43,200 bases of DNA from positions 1-43,200 of the forward strand of contig NZ_FRFD01000020.1 in assembly GCF_900143645.1 (NCBI RefSeq), in the 5' to 3' direction. This document shows positions 24,985 through 33,396 of the stretch, in pieces. The notes below the pieces were generated by a model. The model did no database searches. It was not told the DNA's origin and was given only the letters and a program-made list of their open reading frames with translations. The DNA is from Anaerocolumna xylanovorans DSM 12503. GTDB lineage: Bacteria; Bacillota; Clostridia; Lachnospirales; Lachnospiraceae. The translations under genes were made by a program, and so were the position numbers. Position 1 is the first letter of the stretch. Every line of letters begins with the position of its first letter.

Positions 24985-26871
24985 TTAATTATGCTTTCTC
25001 CTGAATTGTTCCAGATATACTAACAATACTGAAATATCTGCCGGTGATACTCCTGAGATTCTGGATGCCTGTCCAACAGAAGCCGGTCTTAATTTCATAA
25101 GCTTTTGTCTGGCCTCAATTCTTAGACTTTTCACCTGTTCATAATCCAAATCGTCCGGTATTCTTTTATTCTCCAGCTTTTTAAATTGTTCAACCTGCCT
25201 CAATTGCCTTTCAATATATCCCTCATACTTTATATTAATATTTACCTGATCGCGTACATCTTTAGGCAATGGTTTTCTTTCCAGATCAATTGGCTCCAGT
25301 AAATCATAATTTAATTCCGGTCTTCGTATTAATTCACCTATTGTTACTCCTGTCTTTAAGCTTTGGCTTCCATTCTTATTAAGAAAGTCCTGTACATAAG
25401 AGGTTGCTCCTATTAAGGCTTCATTTACCCTCTTCATTTCTTTCGCAATACTTTCTTCTTTCGTCAGGAGGACCTGATTCCTCTCTTCACTGATAAGGCC
25501 TATTTCGTAACCTATCTTCGTCAGACGGATATCTGCATTATCCTGCCGCAGTAATAACCTGTACTCTGCTCTTGAGGTCATCATTCTATAAGGCTCAAAG
25601 GTTTCTTTTGTAACAAGATCATCAATTAATACTCCAATATAAGCCTCGGAACGATCCAATATTAAAGGCTTTCTTTCAAGAAGTTTCATTGCCGCATTAA
25701 TTCCTGCTATTAATCCCTGGGCTGCAGCTTCTTCATAACCCGAACTTCCGTTAAATTGCCCTCCGCTAAACAATCCTTCAACATTTTTAAATTCCAAGGA
25801 TGCTTTCAGCTGATTCGGATTGATGCAATCATATTCAATAGCATAAGCATTCCGGACTATTTTGGCATTCTCCAGACCGGCTACACTTCTATACATCTGG
25901 TATTGGACATCCTCCGGTAAGGAGCTTGACATTCCGCCTATATACATTTCATTGGTGTAATTTCCTTCCGGTTCAATAAATACCTGATGCCTGTCCTTAT
26001 CAGCGAATTTAACCACCTTATCTTCAATAGAAGGACAGTACCTTGGACCTGTTCCTTTTATATCTCCGCTAAATAAAGGAGAACGGTGTATATTATCACG
26101 TATAATTTTATGTGTTGATTCATTGGTATAAGTAAGCCAACAGGGGACCTGTTCCTTTTTGATGTCTTCTTCTTTATTGGTAAAAGAAAAAGGAACTGTT
26201 TCTTCGTCTCCAGGCTGTTCTTCCATCTTACTAAAATCAATTGATCTTTTATCAATCCTGGCAGGGGTACCGGTCTTGAAGCGGTACATTTCAATCCCAG
26301 CCTTCTTTAACGAATCTGTAAGATAATTTGCTGCTTTCAACCCATTTGGTCCGGTATAGTTACTGATTTCTCCGGTTATACATTTTGCATTTAAGTAGGT
26401 TCCAGTGCAAAGGATAACTGCCCTGCATGGATAGACTGCCTCAGAATATGTTTTTATTCCTGTTACCTTTTCATTTTCAATCAGGATTTCTGTCACTTCC
26501 GCCTGCTTTAATGTAAGATTCTCTGTATTTTCCAGAATTCTTCGCATTTCCCTGCTGTAATCCTGTTTATCGGCCTGAGCTCTAAGTGAGTGTACAGCCG
26601 GTCCTTTTGATACATTAAGCATCTTAGATTGAATATATGTCTTATCAATATTCTTACCCATCTCTCCGCCCAATGCATCAATTTCTTTTACTAAATGTCC
26701 CTTTGATGTACCTCCTATATTGGGATTACAGGGCATTAATGCAATGCTGTCCATACTAATAGTTACAATCATTGTATTCAAACCAAGTCTTGCACAAGCA
26801 AGAGCAGCTTCACAGCCTGCATGTCCTGCTCCAACTACTACGACATCATAGCTCTCATATATATGTGGCAT
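24985..26871 (-). CDS. mnmG: tRNA U34 carboxymethylaminomethyl-modification enzyme MnmG
   Basis: This 628-residue FAD enzyme (GidA) works with MnmE to install the cmnm5 group on U34 of tRNAs that read split codon boxes. The FAD-binding motif VVVVGAGHAGCEAALACARLG is at about residues 10-30. A second family segment begins CTGTYLNAKCITGEISNY, and GGQFNGSSGYEEAAAQG is in the middle. The C-terminal helical domain (SRISGVSPADISVLLVYL) binds MnmE. Start: ATG 26871 with GGAGG five bases upstream. A TTG 12 bases earlier overlaps that site and is rejected. It starts 15 bases after the mnmE stop. Confidence 0.97.
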   Translation of the reverse strand: MPHIYESYDVVVVGAGHAGCEAALACARLGLNTMIVTISMDSIALMPCNPNIGGTSKGHLVKEIDALGGEMGKNIDKTYIQSKMLNVSKGPAVHSLRAQADKQDYSREMRRILENTENLTLKQAEVTEILIENEKVTGIKTYSEAVYPCRAVILCTGTYLNAKCITGEISNYTGPNGLKAANYLTDSLKKAGIEMYRFKTGTPARIDKRSIDFSKMEEQPGDEETVPFSFTNKEEDIKKEQVPCWLTYTNESTHKIIRDNIHRSPLFSGDIKGTGPRYCPSIEDKVVKFADKDRHQVFIEPEGNYTNEMYIGGMSSSLPEDVQYQMYRSVAGLENAKIVRNAYAIEYDCINPNQLKASLEFKNVEGLFSGGQFNGSSGYEEAAAQGLIAGINAAMKLLERKPLILDRSEAYIGVLIDDLVTKETFEPYRMMTSRAEYRLLLRQDNADIRLTKIGYEIGLISEERNQVLLTKEESIAKEMKRVNEALIGATSYVQDFLNKNGSQSLKTGVTIGELIRRPELNYDLLEPIDLERKPLPKDVRDQVNINIKYEGYIERQLRQVEQFKKLENKRIPDDLDYEQVKSLRIEARQKLMKLRPASVGQASRISGVSPADISVLLVYLEQFRRKHN

Positions 26872-26886
26872 AACTTCCTCCAAACC

Positions 26887-28263
26887 TTACTTTCCCATAC
26901 AAAATTCCCTGAATATTGTATTGATTAAATCTTCATCAACCTGTTCCCCTGTTATCTTTCCTAAAGCTTCATAAGAACTCATCATATCAACGGCATATAA
27001 ATCTTCCGGCATATCATCTTCTATCGTTTTCTGAACCATCTCAAGGCTTTCCAGGCTCATTCTTAATGCCTCTTCCTGCCTTAGATTTGTAATATATACT
27101 TCATCGTTATATTCTAACATACCCTTAAAATAAATATCCTTAATATACTCTTCTAATTCCTCCAGGCCTTCTTTTTCCCTGGCTGATATCAGAAGAACTT
27201 TCTTATCCGCTTTTTCTTTTATCTCTTCTACTGTAATAACTTGCTCTAAATCAGATTTATTTAACAAGATGACTGCATTTCGACTTTTAATCATATTGAT
27301 AATTTCTTCATCATTTTCATCCAGCGGCTCTGAGGCATCAACGACATAAAGTATCAAATCACTTTCTTCACTCATTAATCTGGCTCTCTTTACTCCCATA
27401 CTTTCTACCACATCGGTGGTATTTCTGATACCGGCTGTATCCACGATATTAAGGCATAAATCTCCTATCATAAGAGTTTCCTCCAAAGTATCCCTGGTTG
27501 TCCCCGGTATATCGGTGACGATTGCTCTTTCCGCTCCTATTAATGCATTAAGAAGCGAGGATTTTCCCGCATTGGGTTTTCCAAGTATTACTGTTTTAAT
27601 ACCCTCTTTTATCAATCTTCCGTTATTTACTGTATCCAGAAGTTTCTTAATATCTTTTTTGTAATTTATTATATTATTAAGAAGCTCATTCCGAAAGCCG
27701 CCAATGTCTATATGCTCAGGATCGTCAAGGCCAGCTTCCAGATATGCCAGGTCATGCAATATATTTTTTCGCAGCTCTTTTATTTTTTTATATACAGTTC
27801 CCTTTAACTGATTTAAGGAATTCTTTAAGGCATAATTATTTTTTGCATTGATAATATCTGATACCGCTTCTGCCTGGGATAAATCAATTCTTCCATTTAG
27901 GAAAGCTCTTTTTGTAAATTCACCGGGCTCCGCTATCCTTGCTCCACTCTTAATTACCTCTTCCAAAACTTTTTTTGTTACAATAATTCCCCCATGGCAA
28001 TTAATCTCAACAATATCTTCCTTCGTGTAACTGTTGGGAGCCTTCATTACCATTACTAATACTTCATCTATCGTTAATTCATGGCTTTTTATATAACCAT
28101 AATGAATTGTATGGCTTGGTACAGAGGCTAATTTTTTATTTTCGTTCTTAGCCTTAAATACCTTGTCTGCAACCATAATTGCATCCGGTCCGCTGATTCG
28201 GATAATACTAATTCCGCTGTTATTTACAGCAGTAGCAATTGCTGCTATTGTATCTGTATTCAT
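26887..28263 (-). CDS. mnmE: tRNA modification GTPase MnmE
   Basis: This 458-residue potassium-activated GTPase is the partner of MnmG. The N-terminal tetrahydrofolate-binding domain begins MNTDTIAAIATAV. The GTPase domain, inserted in a helical domain, has G1 GKPNAGKSSLLNAL, G2 GTTRDTLEE, G3 DTAGI and G4 NKSD. The C-terminus ends FCMGK, with the catalytic cysteine of the family motif C-[ILM]-G-K. ATG 28263 gives the standard N-terminus. A TTG 12 bases upstream is less likely. The Shine-Dalgarno sequence is weak and I see no clear promoter, so read-through past the jag terminator may supply expression. Confidence 0.97.
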   Translation of the reverse strand: MNTDTIAAIATAVNNSGISIIRISGPDAIMVADKVFKAKNENKKLASVPSHTIHYGYIKSHELTIDEVLVMVMKAPNSYTKEDIVEINCHGGIIVTKKVLEEVIKSGARIAEPGEFTKRAFLNGRIDLSQAEAVSDIINAKNNYALKNSLNQLKGTVYKKIKELRKNILHDLAYLEAGLDDPEHIDIGGFRNELLNNIINYKKDIKKLLDTVNNGRLIKEGIKTVILGKPNAGKSSLLNALIGAERAIVTDIPGTTRDTLEETLMIGDLCLNIVDTAGIRNTTDVVESMGVKRARLMSEESDLILYVVDASEPLDENDEEIINMIKSRNAVILLNKSDLEQVITVEEIKEKADKKVLLISAREKEGLEELEEYIKDIYFKGMLEYNDEVYITNLRQEEALRMSLESLEMVQKTIEDDMPEDLYAVDMMSSYEALGKITGEQVDEDLINTIFREFCMGK

Positions 28264-28373
28264 ACCTATATCCAAATAAACTAATATTCTGCCTTATCCT
28301 AAGAGAAAAAGAATTTCTTTGGCATCCTTTCTCTTTTATTTTCTTTTCTCTTTTTAACATTACCGCATATTCT

Positions 28374-28411
28374 TAAAAAAGGCGTATCAAAGCAATTACC
28401 TTCAATACGCC
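28374..28411 (-). terminator. Terminator after jag
   Basis: On the minus strand, GGCGTATTGAAG pairs with CTTTGATACGCC (G-U pairs included) around a 7-base loop, followed by TTTTTT. It separates the rpmH-to-jag block from mnmE. Confidence 0.85.
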
Positions 28412-28418
28412 CTTTTTC

Positions 28419-29180
28419 TTATTCTAATTCACTTGTCTTAACTACATCTTCTCTCTGTTTATGAGTGTATCCGCTGTATTCTTTTTTAGGTTTATTGCCG
28501 TACTGCGGTTTATAATTACTGCTATGGTTATTATATTTATAATCTTTCGTCTGAGTACTCTTTTTCAAGGTTACAACTACTCTTCTAAAAGGCTCTTCTC
28601 CCTCGCTGTGGGTTTCCACATATTTATCGTTTTGTAAAACGGAATGGATAATTCTTCTTTCATAAGGATTCATAGGTTCAAGGGCAACAGACTTTTTTGT
28701 CCTCTTTACTTTAAATGCAATATTTTTTCCCAGGTTTTCTAATGTTTCTTTTCTTCTCTGCCTGTAATTTTCTGTATCAAGTTTTACCTTAATATATTTA
28801 TCGCTGTCCTTATTTAACACCAGACTAACCAGATATTGAAGAGAATCCAGGGTTTGACCTCTTTTACCTATCAATACACCCATGTCTTCGCCCAATACAT
28901 TAATATCCATAAAAGATTCTTCTTCATTATAATTAATATCGACAGTGGCTTTAACTTCCATCGCCTTAAATACTTTATTTAAGAAATCTTTTGCGGCATA
29001 ATCAACGCCCTGCTTCATTCTTGCTTTGATTTTAGCTGGTTTATTGAACAGTCCCAAAAATCCGCTGCTCTCTTTTTCAATTACTTCATATTCTATTCTG
29101 TCGCTGGTCGTCTGCAACTTTATAAGTGCTTCTGTTATAGCTTCATCGACAGTTTTTGCAGTAATTTCTAACCAATCCAT
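28419..29180 (-). CDS. jag: Jag/KhpB RNA-binding protein
   Basis: This 253-residue cytoplasmic RNA-binding protein partners KhpA in other Firmicutes, where it affects cell elongation and division. Three domains are in order: Jag-N (1-50, with the SSGFLGLFNKPAKI motif), a KH domain (about 75-150, GVLIGKRGQTLDSLQYLV with the GxxG loop), and an R3H domain (about 155-210, RRKETLENLG...ERRIIHSVL). A basic, N- and Y-rich tail of about 40 residues follows. It begins one base after the yidC stop, so the two are almost certainly coupled. This yidC-jag pairing is conserved in Gram-positive bacteria. Confidence 0.95.
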   Translation of the reverse strand: MDWLEITAKTVDEAITEALIKLQTTSDRIEYEVIEKESSGFLGLFNKPAKIKARMKQGVDYAAKDFLNKVFKAMEVKATVDINYNEEESFMDINVLGEDMGVLIGKRGQTLDSLQYLVSLVLNKDSDKYIKVKLDTENYRQRRKETLENLGKNIAFKVKRTKKSVALEPMNPYERRIIHSVLQNDKYVETHSEGEEPFRRVVVTLKKSTQTKDYKYNNHSSNYKPQYGNKPKKEYSGYTHKQREDVVKTSELE

Positions 29181-29181
29181 T

Positions 29182-30456
29182 TTATTTATCCCCCTTATTA
29201 TCCTTGTTCTTCGTTTTCAGGAGATTAGCATTGGCCGAAATACTTCCCGGCTTATAAGAAACATCACTTTTCCCTGAATTCGAATCACCATAATTTTTCT
29301 TAACTACATTTGCATAAGCAGCAGTAGAACTTGTACTTTCAGGTGCCTGAACCTTTGATGAAATTGATTTTGTCTGTTTCTTAGCCAGGTCTTCTAAAGT
29401 AGCATTTGGATCAAGTCCTAATTTTGCTTTCTTTTTACTTGCCTTTTCCACATTTCTCTTTATCATATCGTCAATATCGACTTTTCCAAGAATTCTGTTA
29501 ATAATAAACTGCTGACCAATTGCAAATATACTGCCTGCAATCCAGTATATGCCGATACCTACAGGGAACATAAAACAGAATACACCTGACATTATAGGCA
29601 TTACATTATTCATCATTCCCATAGATGCAGACATAGGATTATCCTTATCAATAGGAGTCGGGTTCGCAGCCATCATCTGCTTTGTCTGGATAAACTGAAA
29701 ACCAGCTGCTAAGAAAGGAATTAAAATTCCAGGAAACTTAAGTCCCGGTCTGTCAAGGATGTTTATTGTATTAAAAAGACTGTTTACATCAATAATTTTT
29801 ATAGAATTTGTTCTAATTATTGTCTCAAGTGTAGGGAATTTCGTAATCAATTCATTCCAGTTATCAGAAGAGAATTTTGCCAATATATCAATTATATGAT
29901 TTGGTGTTAAAGTTCCGCCTGACATTTCTGTGAAGGTCTTCAAATTAACCTGAGTAGTTTTTGCAAACTCTTTCATGATCTCGATATAGTTACCGTTATG
30001 AAGAATAGCTTCACCAATATTATTATACCAGACATTAATATCATTAACATAGGCCGGTATCCGGTATATTACCTGATATAATGCAAACATGATAGGAAGC
30101 TGTATCAATAAAGGAAGACATCCGGAAGTAGGGTTAGCTCCATACTTCATATATACAGACTGGGTCTCAGCCTGCTGCTTTTTCATAGATGCTTCATCTT
30201 TTTTTCCCTTGTACTTTGCAGTTATTGCCGTAAGTTCAGGATTCATTTTAGCAGAAAGTTTACTGAATTTCTGCTGTTTTATCGTCAGAGGAGTCATAAG
30301 GCCTCTTACAATAAAGGTAAACAAAACAATTACCAATGCTACATTGTGTATTCCAAACAGTCCTAAGAATTCATAGATACCATTTAATATCCATCCTAAT
30401 AAAGTCGCTATGGGTCCTAATATCCCACTACTTTGGGTTAATACTGCCTCAAACAA
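29182..30456 (-). CDS. yidC: Membrane protein insertase YidC
   Basis: This 424-residue YidC/Oxa1-family insertase of the Gram-positive type lacks the large first periplasmic domain of proteobacterial YidC. The five core helices begin near residues 35-55 (VALVIVLFTFIVRGLMTPLTI, with the conserved membrane-buried arginine). The NPTSGCLPLLIQLPIMFALYQVIY signature follows near 110-130. An extracellular insert (about 140-225), helices to about 335, and a polar cytoplasmic tail of roughly 90 residues make it longer than Bacillus SpoIIIJ. The start is TTG 30456, seven bases after GGAGG; no ATG is nearby. It lies between yidD and jag. Confidence 0.96.
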   Translation of the reverse strand: MFEAVLTQSSGILGPIATLLGWILNGIYEFLGLFGIHNVALVIVLFTFIVRGLMTPLTIKQQKFSKLSAKMNPELTAITAKYKGKKDEASMKKQQAETQSVYMKYGANPTSGCLPLLIQLPIMFALYQVIYRIPAYVNDINVWYNNIGEAILHNGNYIEIMKEFAKTTQVNLKTFTEMSGGTLTPNHIIDILAKFSSDNWNELITKFPTLETIIRTNSIKIIDVNSLFNTINILDRPGLKFPGILIPFLAAGFQFIQTKQMMAANPTPIDKDNPMSASMGMMNNVMPIMSGVFCFMFPVGIGIYWIAGSIFAIGQQFIINRILGKVDIDDMIKRNVEKASKKKAKLGLDPNATLEDLAKKQTKSISSKVQAPESTSSTAAYANVVKKNYGDSNSGKSDVSYKPGSISANANLLKTKNKDNKGDK

Positions 30457-30504
30457 TTTTTTTCCTCCTTGGGTACTCTGAACTTGCAGTAAATAGAATT
30501 GCTG

Positions 30505-30717
30505 TTACGGCACCGGATCATATCCACCTGCATGAAAAGGGTGGCATCTTAAAATACGTCTTACAGCCAAATAGCTGCCTTTAAATACTCCATATTTTTC
30601 CAGTGCCTGAATAGCATACAAAGAGCAGGTAGGTACATAGATACAGCTTGACCTTCCCTTTAAGGGTGAAATAAATTTCCTGTAGAATCTTATCATTCCT
30701 ATTAAAACTCGCTTCAT
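30505..30717 (-). CDS. yidD: Membrane protein insertion efficiency factor YidD
   Basis: This 70-residue small basic protein is associated with the inner face of the membrane and assists YidC-dependent insertion. It shows the family features FYRKFISPLKG, then CIYVPTCSLYAIQALEKYGVFKG, and finally RILRCHPFHAGGYDPVP. The ATG overlaps the rnpA stop by one base (TGATG). A GTG one codon upstream overlaps by four and is equally possible. A 48-base gap precedes yidC. The order rpmH-rnpA-yidD-yidC-jag is conserved next to many origins. Confidence 0.95.
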   Translation of the reverse strand: MKRVLIGMIRFYRKFISPLKGRSSCIYVPTCSLYAIQALEKYGVFKGSYLAVRRILRCHPFHAGGYDPVP

Positions 30718-31067
30718 CACGATTTAATTGTCTCTTTCAGAATTCTATGCATTCTTGCTAAATGCAGTAATGCACTGTTTATTTCCAAGTATTTTTTACC
30801 CTTAGCTCCTGCTCTTGCAATAACGATAATGTCTAAACCACTATTAAACATTTCCTCGTTTAATCTGTAACTTTCTCTGATTAATCTGGTAATCCTGTGC
30901 CTAATTACACTGTTGCCAACTTTTTTACTAACCGAAATTCCGATTTTATTCCGTTTTGTACTATTTTCCATTACATACATAATCAGATACGTATTGGCAT
31001 AGGATTTACCGCTTTTATATACGGACTTAAAGTTGGCATTTTTTTTCATTGATTCTGATAATCTCAA
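30717..31067 (-). CDS. rnpA: Ribonuclease P protein component
   Basis: This basic protein of about 116 residues binds the catalytic RNA of RNase P and helps 5'-end maturation of tRNAs. The family segment NKIGISVSKKVGNSVIRHRITRLIRESYRL is obvious, with the RNR-like basic motif. The N-terminus MRLSESMKKNANFKSVYKSGKS fits the usual SLKKN..F..VYK..KS pattern. I take TTG 31067 (AAAGGG upstream) as the start, because it gives family length. A GTG at 31115 would add 16 residues and starts 11 bases after rpmH, and an ATG six codons further in is a third option. Confidence 0.93.
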   Translation of the reverse strand: MRLSESMKKNANFKSVYKSGKSYANTYLIMYVMENSTKRNKIGISVSKKVGNSVIRHRITRLIRESYRLNEEMFNSGLDIIVIARAGAKGKKYLEINSALLHLARMHRILKETIKS

Positions 31068-31126
31068 AATATCACGGCCCTTTCTTTGCAATAGACGAAG
31101 AGAAGAAAAGGCCACAGTAATGCGAC

Positions 31127-31261
31127 CTATGCTGATAATTTGTGTCTGCCTTTTGCTCTTCTTGAGGATATTACTTTTCTGCCATTGGCAGTACTCATTC
31201 TAGCTCTAAATCCATGAACTTTGGACCTGCTTCTTTTTTTAGGCTGAAATGTCATTTTCAT
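31127..31261 (-). CDS. rpmH: Ribosomal protein bL34
   Basis: This 44-residue, highly basic protein of the large ribosomal subunit reads MKMTFQPKKRSRSKVHGFRA, then RMSTANGRKVISSRRAKGRH, and ends KLSA. The QPKKR..KVHGFR.RM.T..GR.V...RR.KGR pattern is diagnostic of L34. GGAGGTG lies six bases before the ATG. It is the first gene of the leftward rpmH-rnpA-yidD-yidC-jag operon and has a near-consensus promoter at 31342-31370 on the edge of oriC. Confidence 0.97.
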   Translation of the reverse strand: MKMTFQPKKRSRSKVHGFRARMSTANGRKVISSRRAKGRHKLSA

Positions 31262-31341
31262 AACGGGCACCTCCTTTATATATACCAAAACATAATGGTA
31301 AGCGTATTTATTCTATTTTAATAATATAAAATATTATGTTT

Positions 31342-31370
31342 ATTATATCTTTGAAATGCTTGTACGTCAA
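31342..31370 (-). promoter_or_regulatory. Promoter of the rpmH operon
   Basis: On the minus strand, -35 TTGACG (31370-31365), a 17-base spacer and -10 TATAAT (31347-31342), about 80 bases before rpmH. Confidence 0.88.
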
Positions 31371-31492
31371 GTGTTTCTTGCAGTCATTTATTACATAGAA
31401 TGAAGATATGTAATATTCTTCCTTTATTTATTTCCATAAATAGTATAATTATTTCAAAAAAATAGAAAAATTTTTAAAAACACTCTTTTCAC

Positions 31493-31536
31493 ACAAAGTT
31501 ATCCACAAATTGTTGATGATTTGTGGATAACTTTGT
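31493..31536. promoter_or_regulatory. Perfect inverted pair of DnaA boxes
   Basis: ACAAAGTTATCCACAAAT (31493-31510) and its exact 18-base inverse (31519-31536) flank an 8-base spacer. Each arm holds a consensus DnaA box TTATCCACA in opposite orientation. It could also fold as a cruciform or hairpin. Confidence 0.92.
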
Positions 31537-31696
31537 GAAATGGTGTGTATATTTTGTCCTTTTCTTTCACAAAATCCCTTTTTTGTTCGCATTTTAGGTT
31601 GTTAATATCCTGGATAATTTATTCACATAGATGTTATTAATGTATTTTCCCCTGGGGATATCTCTGCTTATTGACCATTTTAGTTACATATTATCA

Positions 31697-31725
31697 TTGA
31701 AATATCCACAATTTTGTTATATCAT
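31697..31725 (+). promoter_or_regulatory. Probable dnaA promoter with overlapping DnaA box
   Basis: -35 TTGAAA (31697-31702), a 17-base spacer and -10 TATCAT (31720-31725). A one-mismatch DnaA box, ATATCCACA (31702-31710), lies in the spacer, which would fit autorepression by DnaA. Confidence 0.65.
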
Positions 31726-31769
31726 ATAAAGAAGAATGTATGAAATTTTATTTTAGGGAGATTAGAGTA

Positions 31770-33131
31770 ATGAACGAAGTACAGGAAAAATGGGACGAAA
31801 TACTGGAATATCTTAAAATCGAACATTGTGTAACCGATGTTTCCTTTAAAACATGGCTGCTTCCATTAAAAGTGTATTCCGTTAAAGGCAATTTAATAAC
31901 CATTTCTATCGATGATAAAATGATCGGCCCTGACAGTAAAAATTTCATTAGTAGAAAATATGGAATACCCTTAAAGGTTTCTATTACAGAAATTATGAAT
32001 CATAATTATGATATTGAATTTATATTAGAAAGCCAGATAGAGGTAAAGAAAGCCTATGATAAGGCAGACTCCTCTAGCAAAAATAAGAATCAAAAAAATG
32101 GGCTTTCTTTTTTAAATCCTCGTTATACTTTCGATACCTTTGTGGTAGGTGCTAATAACAATCTTGCTCATGCAGCATCTCTTGCTGTTGCAGAATCACC
32201 TGCTGAAATATATAATCCTCTATTTATATATGGAGGCGTTGGACTTGGAAAAACTCACTTAATGCATTCCATTGCCCACTATATATTAGAACAGAACCCA
32301 AACAGCAAGGTAATGTATGTAACCAGTGAGAAGTTTACAAATGAATTGATCGAATCCATCCGTAATGTCAATACAACCCCTACGGAATTCCGTGAAAAAT
32401 ACAGAAATATAGATGTTCTTTTAATTGATGATATTCAGTTTATTATCGGTAAGGAAAGTACGCAGGAAGAATTTTTCCATACCTTTAATACACTGCATGA
32501 GTCAAAGAAACAGATTATTATCTCCAGTGATAAGCCACCTAAAGATATCCTTACTTTGGAAGAGAGACTTCGCTCAAGATTTGAATGGGGGCTTACAGTT
32601 GATATACAGTCACCGGATTATGAAACAAGAATGGCTATCTTAAAGAAAAAAGAGGAGTTGGATGGACTACAGATTGATAATGAAGTCATGAAATATATTG
32701 CAACCAATGTTAAATCCAATATTCGTGAACTTGAAGGTGCCTTAACAAAGATAGTTGCACTCTCCCGTTTAAAGAAACAGGAAGTTAATGTTACTTTGGC
32801 AGAAGAAGCACTAAAAGACCTCATTTCTCCCGACAACAAAAAACAGCTTACTCCCGAATTAATTATAGATGTAATTTCAGAACACTTTAATATAAGCACA
32901 AATGATATTTATTCTATTAATAAGAGCAGAAACATTGCTTATCCAAGACAGATTGCCATGTATTTATGCAGAAAACTTACAGATTGCTCACTCTCAGATA
33001 TCGGCAAAGTGATGGGTAACAGAGATCATACAACCATTCTTCATGGTATTGATAAAGTTGAGAAGAACATAAAAAGCGATCCCAGTATGCAAAATACTAT
33101 TGATGTACTTACAAAAAAAATCAATCCTTAA
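31770..33131 (+). CDS. dnaA: Chromosomal replication initiator DnaA
   Basis: This 453-residue AAA+ initiator binds DnaA boxes and opens oriC. Domain I (1-85, with the conserved tryptophan in FKTWLLPL) handles oligomerisation and helicase loading, and a short linker (about 90-112) forms domain II. Domain III has Walker A GGVGLGKT (155-162), Walker B LLIDDI (217-222) and the arginine finger region ERLRSRFEWGL. Domain IV ends with the DnaA signature GNRDHTTILHGIDKV (about 416-430), which contacts the box. ATG 31770 has AGGGAG about 12 bases upstream; an ATG 30 bases earlier lacks a ribosome binding site. Confidence 0.98.
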   Translation: MNEVQEKWDEILEYLKIEHCVTDVSFKTWLLPLKVYSVKGNLITISIDDKMIGPDSKNFISRKYGIPLKVSITEIMNHNYDIEFILESQIEVKKAYDKADSSSKNKNQKNGLSFLNPRYTFDTFVVGANNNLAHAASLAVAESPAEIYNPLFIYGGVGLGKTHLMHSIAHYILEQNPNSKVMYVTSEKFTNELIESIRNVNTTPTEFREKYRNIDVLLIDDIQFIIGKESTQEEFFHTFNTLHESKKQIIISSDKPPKDILTLEERLRSRFEWGLTVDIQSPDYETRMAILKKKEELDGLQIDNEVMKYIATNVKSNIRELEGALTKIVALSRLKKQEVNVTLAEEALKDLISPDNKKQLTPELIIDVISEHFNISTNDIYSINKSRNIAYPRQIAMYLCRKLTDCSLSDIGKVMGNRDHTTILHGIDKVEKNIKSDPSMQNTIDVLTKKINP

Positions 33132-33142
33132 AAGAATTTATT

Positions 33143-33151
33143 TTTTCCACA
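33143..33151 (+). promoter_or_regulatory. DnaA box, one mismatch (dnaA-dnaN gap)
   Basis: TTTTCCACA, one mismatch from TTATCCACA, lies 11 bases after the dnaA stop. Weak on its own; listed because it belongs to a row of boxes in this gap. Confidence 0.45.
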
Positions 33152-33154
33152 ATG

Positions 33155-33190
33155 GGCTGTTAGCAGAATGTCATTAAGCTGTTAACAGCC
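33155..33190 (+). other. Hairpin after dnaA
   Basis: GGCTGTTAGCAG pairs with CTGTTAACAGCC (12 bp, one G-U) around a 12-base loop. No T-run follows, so it is not a standard terminator. It may punctuate the dnaA message or shape the origin DNA. Confidence 0.65.
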
Positions 33191-33249
33191 TTGGGATAAC
33201 TCTGAAATTCTTTATAAGGTTAAATTTTTATCCTGATACCCTATATAAT

Positions 33250-33258
33250 TCATTCACA
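33250..33258 (+). promoter_or_regulatory. DnaA box, one mismatch (dnaA-dnaN gap)
   Basis: TCATTCACA, one mismatch from TTATNCACA, lies 55 bases before the unwinding element. Confidence 0.45.
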
Positions 33259-33304
33259 AGGTTATACTTTGTCCAAAGGCTTTTATTTTCTGATGTTTTA
33301 GGGC

Positions 33305-33365
33305 TTATACACAATCTAACATCCCCTATTACTACTGCTATAAAATTTTATTATATATATTTACA
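33305..33365 (+). other. oriC basal unwinding element: DnaA box, DnaA-trios and DUE
   Basis: The order is that of the Bacillus basal origin unwinding system: a DnaA box TTATACACA (33305-33313), a short C-tract (33323-33326), then the triplets CTA-TTA-CTA-CTG-CTA (33326-33340), then an A/T-only stretch from 33341. On the complementary strand the triplets read 3'-GAT-AAT-GAT-GAC-GAT-5', the DnaA-trio pattern that guides DnaA onto single strands. This is the most likely site of duplex opening. Confidence 0.85.
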
Positions 33366-33384
33366 TAAAAATGCCGGAAGGGAG

Positions 33385-33393
33385 TTATACACA
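33385..33393 (+). promoter_or_regulatory. DnaA box in the dnaN ribosome-binding region
   Basis: TTATACACA lies between the GGGAG Shine-Dalgarno sequence and the dnaN start codon at 33397. Confidence 0.7.
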
Positions 33394-33396
33394 TTT

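Larger units (their letters stand above)
31262..31769. other. oriC, upstream part (rpmH-dnaA intergenic region)
   Basis: The 508-base gap between the divergent rpmH and dnaA genes is strongly AT-rich and holds DnaA boxes at 31499-31507 (TTATCCACA), 31522-31530 (same, inverted), 31619-31627 (TTATTCACA) and a one-mismatch box at 31702-31710. Gene polarity switches here, from leftward to rightward. Together with the dnaA-dnaN gap, this matches the bipartite origin layout known from Bacillus subtilis. Confidence 0.9.

Noticed and set aside
31262..31769. Additional small gene in the rpmH-dnaA gap
   Set aside because: No frame with a start, ribosome binding site and coding-like composition exists; the region is AT-rich origin DNA.
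33155..33190. Intrinsic terminator after dnaA
   Set aside because: The stem is good, but TTGGGATAAC follows instead of a T-run, so it is listed only as a hairpin.
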